Part shown: piece by piece, positions 8,426 through 15,570 of the stretch | Numbering within the stretch: position 1 is the stretch's first letter | Layout: the number at the start of each line of letters is the position of its first letter | Assembly: GCA_019635355.1 (NCBI GenBank) | Contig: JAHBZQ010000001.1 | Location: 3,906,001 to 3,970,000, forward strand | DNA: 64,000 bases | Direction of reading: 5' to 3' | Origin: Rhizobacter sp. | GTDB lineage: Bacteria; Pseudomonadota; Gammaproteobacteria; Burkholderiales; Burkholderiaceae_C | The notes under the pieces: generated by a model | What the model saw: only the letters and a program-made list of their open reading frames with translations | Told to the model about the DNA's origin: nothing | The model's database searches: none | Position numbers and translations under genes: made by a program

Positions 8426-9475
8426 TCAAGTCGGCGGTTGTGAGGTTTGGAGCCTCAAATCCCAGCTGGAGTTCTCGGTGGTTTGTTTCGCGCGCACCGG
8501 CAGGTAGTGCAAGCTCGGGGCGAGCCACACCTCCACACGCGTGTCATGGGGTTTGCGCGGCTCGCGCAGCAGCTTCACCGTCTTCACGGCACCGTCGGGT
8601 GTGCTCACTTCCTGTGGGCCTTCGACCTGGAAAGCCCAGACGTCGGAGTCGCCCCGCGCGCCCACCACGTGCAGCACGATGCGCGAGCCGGTGGCCACGC
8701 GTTTGGGCTCGGCCTGCGCGATGGCGGCCAGCTGCACCATCCAGCTCAGGCGGTCCTGGCTGCCCTGCAGCAAGGGGAACTCGGCCGGGTTGCCCGAGAA
8801 CGTGATCTTGCCGGCCTTGCGCTGGAAGTTGGCCGCCTGCTCGCCGCGGCCACGGCGCTGGTCGGTGTAGCGCACGGGAGCAAGGCCTGCGGCGTCGAGG
8901 TTGCCCTTGCTCACGAGCGTGATGGCCGACATGCCGAGCACGCGGCCTTCGAGGCGCGCCTCGTAGCTGTTGCCGCTCGGCCGCCACACCAGTTCGCCGC
9001 GGCCGGTCCAGCGGCCATAGGTGAGCTCGTAGCCGAGCGTCATCGGCGGGGGCAACTGGGTGCGGTAGACGGGCACTTCATCCTGACCCACTTCGCCGCG
9101 GGCCACCGGGACCATCTGCAGCGCCGCGTCGGCGGGCAGCGCGGCGGCCACGAGCACCGGGTCGGTGTTGATGACGACCGCTTCCTCCGGCTCCTGCTGC
9201 GGGGGCGGCGGTGTTGGCGTGGCCTCGGGTGCCGGTGCGCGGCGCGCCGGCGGTGCAGGCTTGGCGACCACCACCGGCAACACCTCGGCCGGCGCAGGCG
9301 CCGGAGGTGTCAGCGTGCGCACCTGCACGGCGGGCCGCGCGCTGGACGCCTTGTCGACGCCCCAACCTTCAGCGAGCCGATCCCAGGCCAGCCAGTGCAG
9401 CAGCGCCACGCCCGCGGCCAGGGCCAGCAGGGTGGGCGCGAGGCGCCGGGCAGGGGCAGACGGGGAATGGGCCAT
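8426..9475 (-). CDS. DUF3108 protein with Pro-rich linker
   Basis: A 349-residue envelope protein. Residues about 12-30 form a single N-terminal hydrophobic anchor (an uncleaved signal is likely). A long Pro/Ala-rich linker follows to about residue 115. Residues about 145-345 match the DUF3108 fold seen in beta-proteobacteria, with LGYELTYGRWTGRGELVW and WLAPSLHYLPVRAK. The last phrase is typical of the family's outer-membrane or lipid-associated beta domain. Role unknown; members are thought to act in the periplasm or at the outer membrane. The start is divergent from the fumarylacetoacetase-family gene (48 bases between the two start codons), so the two probably share a promoter region. Confidence 0.8.
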   Translation of the reverse strand: MAHSPSAPARRLAPTLLALAAGVALLHWLAWDRLAEGWGVDKASSARPAVQVRTLTPPAPAPAEVLPVVVAKPAPPARRAPAPEATPTPPPPQQEPEEAVVINTDPVLVAAALPADAALQMVPVARGEVGQDEVPVYRTQLPPPMTLGYELTYGRWTGRGELVWRPSGNSYEARLEGRVLGMSAITLVSKGNLDAAGLAPVRYTDQRRGRGEQAANFQRKAGKITFSGNPAEFPLLQGSQDRLSWMVQLAAIAQAEPKRVATGSRIVLHVVGARGDSDVWAFQVEGPQEVSTPDGAVKTVKLLREPRKPHDTRVEVWLAPSLHYLPVRAKQTTENSSWDLRLQTSQPPT

Positions 9476-9523
9476 GCGAAGAGAATACGAAGTCCAGGCA
9501 TCCTAGCCAAACGACAAGACCCC

Positions 9524-10519
9524 ATGAAACTTGCCAGCTACAAAGACGGTTCCCGCGACGGGCAGCTCGTCGTCGTCTCGCGCGACCTCTCGATGGCGCA
9601 CTACGCCAACGGCATCGCCAGCCGCCTGCAGCAGGTGCTCGACGACTGGAACTTCCTCTCGCCGCAGCTCGAAGACCTCTCCGTCTCGCTCAACCACGGC
9701 CGCGCCCGCCACGCCTTCCCCTTCGACCCGGCGATGTGCATGGCGCCGCTGCCGCGCGCCTACCAGTGGGCCGATGGCTCGGCCTTCATCAACCACGTGG
9801 AGCTGGTGCGCAAGGCGCGCAACGCCGAGATGCCCGAGAGCTTCTACACCGACCCGCTGATGTACCAGGGTGGCAGCGACGACTTCCTCGGCCCCTGCGA
9901 CGACATCGTGGTGCCGAGCGAGAAGATGGGCATCGACTTCGAAGCGGAAGTGGCGGTGATCACCGGCGACGTGCCGATGGGCGCCACGCCCGACCAGGCG
10001 CTCGAAGGCATCCGCCTGCTGATGCTGGCCAACGACGTGAGCCTGCGCAACTTGATCCCCGCAGAGTTGGCCAAGGGCTTCGGCTTCTTCCAGAGCAAGC
10101 CTGCCACCGCCTTCAGCCCGGTCGCGGTGACGCTCGACGAAGTGGGCGGTGCGTGGAAAGACGGCCGCCTGCACCTGCCGCTGCAAAGCACCTGGAACGG
10201 CAAGCGTGTGGGCCTGTGCGATGCCGGCCCCGAGATGACCTTCCATTTCGGCCAGCTGATCGCCCACATCTGCAAGACGCGCAACGTGCGCGCCGGCAGC
10301 ATCGTGGGCAGCGGCACGGTGAGCAACAAGGACTGGTCGCATGGTTACTCCTGCGTGGCCGAGAAGCGCGCCATCGAGACCATCGAGCACGGCGAGCCCA
10401 AGACCGAGTTCATGAAGTTTGGCGACACGATTCGCATCGAGATGAAGGGCATCGACGGGCAGACCGTGTTCGGCGCGATCGACCAGACGGTGCGTGCACC
10501 CATCGACTCGGCCGAATGA
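9524..10519 (+). CDS. Fumarylacetoacetate hydrolase family protein
   Basis: 331 residues with the FAH fold. The metal-binding carboxylates are visible in MGIDFEAEVAVITGD (E-x-E), and the C-terminal segment has the family's SIVGSGTVSNKDWSHGYSC. The family cleaves or isomerises beta-diketo acids in aromatic-compound degradation; the exact substrate here cannot be told. The start at 9524 (MKLASYKDGSRDGQLVVVS) is typical of the subfamily with the N-terminal FAA_hydro_N extension. Upstream reading is only a shadow of DUF3108. The stop overlaps the start of the next gene (ATGA at 10516-10519), indicating translational coupling. Confidence 0.88.
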   Translation: MKLASYKDGSRDGQLVVVSRDLSMAHYANGIASRLQQVLDDWNFLSPQLEDLSVSLNHGRARHAFPFDPAMCMAPLPRAYQWADGSAFINHVELVRKARNAEMPESFYTDPLMYQGGSDDFLGPCDDIVVPSEKMGIDFEAEVAVITGDVPMGATPDQALEGIRLLMLANDVSLRNLIPAELAKGFGFFQSKPATAFSPVAVTLDEVGGAWKDGRLHLPLQSTWNGKRVGLCDAGPEMTFHFGQLIAHICKTRNVRAGSIVGSGTVSNKDWSHGYSCVAEKRAIETIEHGEPKTEFMKFGDTIRIEMKGIDGQTVFGAIDQTVRAPIDSAE

Positions 10520-11007
10520 AGGAGTTTCCCCACACGCTGAAGATCGCCACGGTGTGGCTGTTGGTCGGCGTGGTGGTGTTCCTGGGTTTTCGCTACTTCG
10601 AACATGAGCGGCAGCGCTCGAGCTTCACGGTCACGAAGACCGGCGTGATCGAGATCCGCCGTGGGCCCGATGGCCACTACCACTGGCCCGGCACCATCAA
10701 CGGCCTCGCGGTCGACTTCCTCATTGACACCGGCGCCACCGGCACTGCAATGTCGCAGGCGATGGCGCGCGCCCTCTCGCTCGAATCGCAGCAGCGGGTG
10801 CGCAGCCACACCGCTGGCGGCGTGGTGACGGGCGACCTGGTGCGCGCCGACGTGGTGCTGCAAGGCGGCGTGCGCGTGGAGCGCCTGGCGATCACCGCGC
10901 TGGCCGGCCTCGACGATCGTCCGCTCCTGGGCATGGACGTGCTGGGCCGCCTGCGCTGGCAGCAGCGCGATGGCGTGCTGGCCATCCACACCGAGGCGTC
11001 GCCATGA
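10516..11007 (+). CDS. Membrane-anchored retropepsin-like aspartic protease
   Basis: 163 residues: a short cytoplasmic start, one membrane helix (about 11-25), then a clan AA retropepsin-like domain with the catalytic motif FLIDTGATGTAMS (Asp71). The flap and C-terminal hydrophobic-Gly segment is in LLGMDVLGRL. This is the TIGR02281-type family of single-domain bacterial aspartic proteases that probably work as dimers on the periplasmic face. It overlaps the genes on both sides by 4 bases (ATGA at each junction), so three genes are translationally coupled. Natural substrates are not known. Confidence 0.85.
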   Translation: MKEFPHTLKIATVWLLVGVVVFLGFRYFEHERQRSSFTVTKTGVIEIRRGPDGHYHWPGTINGLAVDFLIDTGATGTAMSQAMARALSLESQQRVRSHTAGGVVTGDLVRADVVLQGGVRVERLAITALAGLDDRPLLGMDVLGRLRWQQRDGVLAIHTEASP

Positions 11008-11960
11008 GGCTTTGGCGCTGGTGGCTGCTGCTCGCCACGGCACTGGCCTTGCACGCCCGGGCCGCAACGCCCGACTGCCCGCCCACCCCGTCGCCCAGCC
11101 CCGAGGCCGTCGCCCGCGCCAGCGAGCAGGCGCGCGACCGCGGCTTTCTCTGGCGCATCCGCAAGGGCGGTCGCACCTCATGGCTCTACGGCACGATCCA
11201 CCTCGGCCGCCTGGAGTGGGTCTTCCCCGGCCCCCAGGTGACTGACGCGCTGCGGGCGAGCGACGTGGCGGCCTTCGAGCTCGATTTCTCCGACCCCGCG
11301 CTCGTGCAGCGCCTGCAGGACGGCCTGGGCGCTGCGGCCCGCGACCCGGCCGCGCCCGTGCTGCCCGACGACCTGGCCGCGCGCCTGCGCCGGCAGCTGC
11401 AGGCCGCCTGCGCACCGCTCGAGTTGCAGCAGGCGCTGCCGCCCGAGATGCTGGCGGCCACGCTCACGGTCATGGCCGCCCGCCGCGACGGGCTCGACGC
11501 GGGCTATGCCATCGACCCGGCCCTGGCCCAGCTCGCGCGGCGCGAGGGCAAGGAAGTGGTATCGCTCGAAACCCCCGAGCAGCAGATCGGCCTGCTGCGC
11601 AGCGAGTCGGCGGCCGAGCTGCGCGAAAGCGTGGACAAGATGCTGGGCGACCTCGAACGCGGCCGCGTGCGCCCGCTGCTGCGGCGTGTGGCCACGGCGT
11701 GGGAGCAGGGCCGGGCGGCAGAACTCTCGAACTATCGCCGCTGGTGCGAGTGCGCCCGCACGCCCCAGGAACGCCAGGCACTCAAGGCTTTGCTCGACGA
11801 CCGCAACGGCCCGATGGCCGAGCGCATCGATGCGCTCCACACAGGCGGCAAGACGGTGTTCGCGGCCGTCGGCAGCCTGCACATGTTCGGGCCCGCAGCC
11901 TTGCCCGCGCTGCTGGCGGCACGCGGCTACGAGGTGGCCCGCGTCGAGTTCCAGCGCTGA
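11004..11960 (+). CDS. TraB/GumN family protein
   Basis: 318 residues with a cleavable signal peptide (hydrophobic residues 5-19, likely cut after AARA). The two hallmark motifs of the TraB/GumN fold are present. FLWRIRKGGRTSWLYGTIH, containing GTIH, is near residue 50; TVFAAVGSLHMFGPAAL, with the second GxLH, is near 285. The fold belongs to a metalloprotease-like clan (related to Tiki and PrgY). The activity of bacterial secreted members is unproven. It is the last gene of the 4-base-overlapping trio; 106 bases separate it from phaM. Confidence 0.85.
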   Translation: MRLWRWWLLLATALALHARAATPDCPPTPSPSPEAVARASEQARDRGFLWRIRKGGRTSWLYGTIHLGRLEWVFPGPQVTDALRASDVAAFELDFSDPALVQRLQDGLGAAARDPAAPVLPDDLAARLRRQLQAACAPLELQQALPPEMLAATLTVMAARRDGLDAGYAIDPALAQLARREGKEVVSLETPEQQIGLLRSESAAELRESVDKMLGDLERGRVRPLLRRVATAWEQGRAAELSNYRRWCECARTPQERQALKALLDDRNGPMAERIDALHTGGKTVFAAVGSLHMFGPAALPALLAARGYEVARVEFQR

Positions 11961-12066
11961 GCGCCACGGCGGTGTGCATGCCTCGTTCAGAGGCTGCCGG
12001 CGCGGTGTGGCGAGTGCACAATGGCCCGGCGCACGTTCACGAGACACCAGCAAGGAGACAACAAAC

Positions 12067-12705
12067 ATGGCCGACACCGCCGCCAACTTCACCAAGCTCG
12101 TCCCCGGTTTCGACTTCCTGCAAGGCCTGGTCAAGAACGCCGGCTCGGCGCTTCCCAACATCGGCCAGTGGGTCGCACCCACGCTCAACCCCGAAGAACT
12201 GGAAAAGCGCATCGAGGAGCTGCGCACCGTGCAGTTCTGGCTGGAGCAGAACGCCCGCATGCTGGGCGCCACCATCCAGGCCCTCGAAGTGCAGCGCATG
12301 ACGCTCAGCACCTTGAAGACCATGAACGTGCAGATGGATCACCTGCGCGATTCGCTCACCATCAAGCCCTCGGCGGCAGTGCCCGTCGCCGCCCCCGAGC
12401 CCAAGCCGGCCACCAAGGCCGCGGCCAAGACGTCGCGCGGCAAGTCGGCGGCCGCCCCGGCGCCCGCGCCGCAGGCGGTCGACCCGATGCAGTGGTGGGG
12501 CGCGCTCACCAAGCAGTTCACCGAACTGGCCGCGACCGCGATGAAAGACAGCGCCACCGATGCCGCCAAGAACCTGGCCGGCGCGATGATCAAGCAGTCG
12601 GTCGATGCAGCCGGCCAAACTCTCAAGGCTGCAGCCTCGACACCGGGCAAGGTGGTGCGCAAGGCGGCGAGCGCCGCGCGCAAGCGCCCTTCCAACAAGG
12701 GCTGA
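12067..12705 (+). CDS. phaM: PhaM-type PHB granule regulator
   Basis: 212 residues. The N-terminal half carries the PhaM signature: PGFDFLQGLVKNAG, LPNIGQWVAPTL, and VQFWLEQNARMLGATIQALE, followed by a coiled-coil-like helix. The C-terminal half is Ala/Lys/Pro-rich and ends in a strongly basic tail (KVVRKAASAARKR), like the DNA-binding PAKKA-type tail of Cupriavidus PhaM. In Cupriavidus, PhaM binds PHB synthase and the nucleoid and governs granule number and segregation; the same role is inferred here. An AAGGAGA ribosome-binding site lies 9 bases before the ATG. The FIST gene follows after 7 bases. No pha synthase or phasin gene is in the window. Confidence 0.85.
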   Translation: MADTAANFTKLVPGFDFLQGLVKNAGSALPNIGQWVAPTLNPEELEKRIEELRTVQFWLEQNARMLGATIQALEVQRMTLSTLKTMNVQMDHLRDSLTIKPSAAVPVAAPEPKPATKAAAKTSRGKSAAAPAPAPQAVDPMQWWGALTKQFTELAATAMKDSATDAAKNLAGAMIKQSVDAAGQTLKAAASTPGKVVRKAASAARKRPSNKG

Positions 12706-12712
12706 GCCGCCC

Positions 12713-13939
12713 ATGAAACTCTTCGCCCACGCGCACGCGACGCACCCCGACTGGCGCATGGCCGTGGCCCTGGCCGCCGCGCAGGTCGAGGCGCAGCGGC
12801 ATGACGCGGCGGGCCTGCACATCCGCCAGCCCACGCTCGGCTGGGTGTACTTCAGCGACCACTACGCCCCGCACGCGCAGGCGCTGCTGGCCGACCTGCA
12901 GCAGCGCTGGCCGGGCGTCTCGTGGGTGGGCGGTGTGGGCGTGGGCATCTGCGCCAACGGCGTGGAGTATTTCGACGAGCCGGCCGTCACGCTCATGCTC
13001 ACCGACCTGCCGCGCGAGCAGTTCTGCCTCTTCTCCGGCCGCAAGCCCCTGGGCCAGGCGCCGGCCGGCTTCGTGCCGGCGATGGCGCAGGTGCATGCCG
13101 ACGGCCGCACCGATGCGCTCGACGAGCTGCTGGTCGACCTGAGCGATGCCACACAGACGGGCTACCTCTTCGGCGGCCTGGTGTCGGCGCGCAACCAGCC
13201 GGTGCACCTGGCCGACGGCGTGTTCGAAGGCGGCCTCTCGGGCGTGGCGTTTGCACCCGAGGTGGCGCTGATCTCGCGCGTGACCCAGGGCTGCCAGCCC
13301 ATCGGCCGGGTGCGCCGCGTCACCCGTGCCGAGCGCAACGTGGTGGCCGAACTCGACGGCGAGCTGGCGCTCGATTGCCTGCTGCGCGATCTCGGCGTGA
13401 GCGAGCGCGAGCCGCGCGAGGCGCTGCCGCGCATCCGCGAGACGCTCGCCGGGCTGAACGACGCCAGCGAAGACGCGCTGGCCCGCCCAGGGCAGTTCGG
13501 CGTCGACACCCGCGTGCGCCACATCGTCGGCATCGACCCGGCGCGCGGCGCGGTGGCGCTCGCCGATGGCGTCGAGCCCGGCCTGCAACTCGCCTGGTGC
13601 CGGCGCGACACCGAAGCGGCGCGGCGCGACCTGGTGCGCATCTGCGCCGAGATCCGCGAGGAGCTGGAGCCCGAGACGCTGACCGTCGAGGCCGCGCTCG
13701 CGCTGCAGGGCGCGCAGGCCGACCATGCGCCGCACCCCGCGCGCCGCATGGCCGGCGCCATCTACGTGAGCTGCCTCGGCCGTGGCGGGCCGCATTTCGG
13801 GGCGCCCTCGGCGGAGCTGGCGATCATCCAGCGCGCGCTGGGCGACGTGCCTCTGGTCGGCTTCTTCGCGTCGGGCGAGATCGCGCGCCGGCATCTTTAT
13901 GGCTACACCGGCGTGTTGACCGTCTTCCCGGGCACCTGA
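12713..13939 (+). CDS. FIST domain protein
   Basis: 408 residues spanning FIST N (about 25-210) and FIST C (about 215-385) domains, with GGLVSARNQPVHLADGVF and the C-terminal FFASGEIARRHLYGYTGVL. FIST domains are predicted small-ligand sensors, often for amino acids, that occur alone or joined to signalling modules. Here no output domain is attached, so it may act through a partner or as an enzyme-like binding protein. The ATG at 12713 is 7 bases after phaM and the next gene follows after 10 bases, so phaM-FIST-glcD are probably one transcript. Confidence 0.82.
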   Translation: MKLFAHAHATHPDWRMAVALAAAQVEAQRHDAAGLHIRQPTLGWVYFSDHYAPHAQALLADLQQRWPGVSWVGGVGVGICANGVEYFDEPAVTLMLTDLPREQFCLFSGRKPLGQAPAGFVPAMAQVHADGRTDALDELLVDLSDATQTGYLFGGLVSARNQPVHLADGVFEGGLSGVAFAPEVALISRVTQGCQPIGRVRRVTRAERNVVAELDGELALDCLLRDLGVSEREPREALPRIRETLAGLNDASEDALARPGQFGVDTRVRHIVGIDPARGAVALADGVEPGLQLAWCRRDTEAARRDLVRICAEIREELEPETLTVEAALALQGAQADHAPHPARRMAGAIYVSCLGRGGPHFGAPSAELAIIQRALGDVPLVGFFASGEIARRHLYGYTGVLTVFPGT

Positions 13940-13949
13940 GCTTCGCTGC

Positions 13950-15452
13950 ATGAACACCGCATTCGCCCCTTCCCAGTCCGCGCAGAACGAGCGCGTGGCG
14001 CGCCGCGCGCAGGTCGTGTCGGAGCTGACGGCGGTGCTGCCGCCGCACGCCCTGCTGTGGCACACCGAAGACACCGTGCCCTACGAGTGCGACGGCCTCA
14101 CCGCCTACCGCGAGCAGCCGCTGGCGGTGGCCCTTCCTGAAACGGAAGATCAGGTGGCTGCTGTGCTGCGCACCTGCCACCGCCTGCAGGTGCCGGTGGT
14201 GGCACGCGGCGCGGGCACCGGCCTCTCGGGCGGCGCCATGCCGCACCGCCTGGGCGTGACGCTGAGCCTGGCCAAGTTCAACCGCATCCTGAAGGTCGAC
14301 CCGTTCTCGCGCACGGCCGTCGTGCAATGTGGCGTGCGCAACCTCGCCATCAGCGAAGCTGCCGCGCCGCACGGCCTGTACTACGCGCCCGACCCGAGCA
14401 GCCAGATCGCCTGCACCATCGGCGGCAACGTGGCCGAAAACTCCGGCGGCGTGCACTGCCTGAAATACGGCCTCACGGTGCACAACGTGCTGCGCGTGCG
14501 CGGCTTCACGATGGAGGGCGAGGCGGTCGAGTTCGGCTCCGAGGCTTTCGACGTGCCGGGCCTCGATCTGATGGCCGTGATGGTCGGCAGCGAAGGCATG
14601 CTGGCGGTCGTGACCGAGGCGACGGTGAAGCTCGTGCCCAAGCCGCGGCTCGCGCGCTGCATCATGGCGAGCTTCGACGACATCCGCCGTGCCGGCGATG
14701 CGGTGGCGGCCATCATCGCGGCCGGCATCATCCCGGCCGGCCTGGAGATGATGGACAAGCCGATGGTCGCCGCCGTCGAAGACTTCGTGCGCGCCGGCTA
14801 CGACCTCGACGCCGCCGCCATCCTGCTGTGCGAGAGCGACGGCACACCGGAAGAGGTGGCCGAAGAGATCGGCCGCATGCAGGACGTGCTGATCGAAAGC
14901 GGCGCCACCCGCATGGAAGTGAGCCGCGACGAAGCCCAGCGCCTGCGCTTCTGGAGCGGCCGCAAGAACGCGTTTCCCGCGAGCGGCCGCATCAGCCCCG
15001 ACTACATGTGCATGGACTCGACCATCCCGCGCAAGCGCCTGGCCGACATCCTCATCGCCATCGCCGAGATGGAAAAGAAGTACATGCTCCGCTGCGTCAA
15101 CGTTTTCCACGCCGGTGACGGCAACCTGCACCCGCTGATCCTCTTCGATGCCAACGACCCCGACCAGCTGCGCCGCTGCGAACTCTTCGGTGCCGACATC
15201 CTGGAGACGAGCGTGGCGATGGGCGGCACGGTGACGGGTGAGCACGGCGTGGGCGTGGAGAAGCTCGGCTCGATGTGCGTGCAGTTCTCGTCGGCCGAGC
15301 GGGCGCAGATGTTTGGCGTGAAGCACGCGTTCGACCCGGCGGGGCTCTTGAACCCCGGCAAGGTGATCCCGACGCTGCACCGCTGTGCCGAGTACGGAAA
15401 GATGCACGTCAAGAAAGGGCTCTTGCCCTTCCCCGACCTGCCGCGCTTTTAA
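13950..15452 (+). CDS. FAD-linked oxidase, GlcD-like
   Basis: A 500-residue flavoprotein of the vanillyl-alcohol oxidase fold. The FAD-binding region (about 55-235) has ARGAGTGLSGGA and CTIGGNVAENSGG. The C-terminal catalytic domain contains FHAGDGNLHP and TGEHGVGVEK. These are hallmarks of glycolate oxidase subunit GlcD and D-lactate dehydrogenases. The glcE and glcF partners, usual in the glycolate oxidase complex, are not adjacent. It may work with unlinked GlcEF or alone as a D-2-hydroxyacid dehydrogenase, which is why no gene symbol is given. It follows the FIST gene by 10 bases. A small hairpin and the leuS promoter follow its stop. Confidence 0.88.
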   Translation: MNTAFAPSQSAQNERVARRAQVVSELTAVLPPHALLWHTEDTVPYECDGLTAYREQPLAVALPETEDQVAAVLRTCHRLQVPVVARGAGTGLSGGAMPHRLGVTLSLAKFNRILKVDPFSRTAVVQCGVRNLAISEAAAPHGLYYAPDPSSQIACTIGGNVAENSGGVHCLKYGLTVHNVLRVRGFTMEGEAVEFGSEAFDVPGLDLMAVMVGSEGMLAVVTEATVKLVPKPRLARCIMASFDDIRRAGDAVAAIIAAGIIPAGLEMMDKPMVAAVEDFVRAGYDLDAAAILLCESDGTPEEVAEEIGRMQDVLIESGATRMEVSRDEAQRLRFWSGRKNAFPASGRISPDYMCMDSTIPRKRLADILIAIAEMEKKYMLRCVNVFHAGDGNLHPLILFDANDPDQLRRCELFGADILETSVAMGGTVTGEHGVGVEKLGSMCVQFSSAERAQMFGVKHAFDPAGLLNPGKVIPTLHRCAEYGKMHVKKGLLPFPDLPRF

Positions 15453-15459
15453 GCACCTA

Positions 15460-15490
15460 CCCGGCTCATGCCGGGACCCCTTCCTATAAT
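15460..15490 (+). promoter_or_regulatory. leuS promoter -10 and overlapping palindrome
   Basis: A perfect TATAAT lies at 15485-15490. The expected -35 position (about 15462-15467) is occupied by one arm of a perfect hairpin, CCCGGC-TCAT-GCCGGG (15460-15475), rather than a TTGACA-like box. The hairpin could end glcD transcription or serve as an operator over the -35 region; no T tract follows it. Transcription from this -10 would begin about 15497, just before the AAGGAGG at 15501. Confidence 0.5.
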
Positions 15491-15516
15491 TCCGTCCCCC
15501 AAGGAGGCGGGCGCTG

Positions 15517-15570
15517 GTGTGTCATTCCGGTGCGTCTGTCCGAAGAGCGAGCCAACGAGCCGAGCCATGA
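15517..15570 (+). CDS. Candidate 17-codon upstream ORF in the leuS leader
   Basis: A strong AAGGAGG (15501-15507) is followed 9 bases later by GTG (15517), opening a 17-codon reading frame. Its TGA (15568-15570) overlaps the leuS ATG (15567-15569) as ATGA. The encoded peptide (MCHSGASVRRASQRAEP) has no leucine, but uses codons that should be rare in this genome (CGA, AGA, CGA). leuS itself has only a weak purine run before its ATG. This geometry suggests leuS translation is coupled to, or controlled by, translation of the small frame. It is a prediction; the frame is short enough to arise by chance. Confidence 0.35.
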   Translation: MCHSGASVRRASQRAEP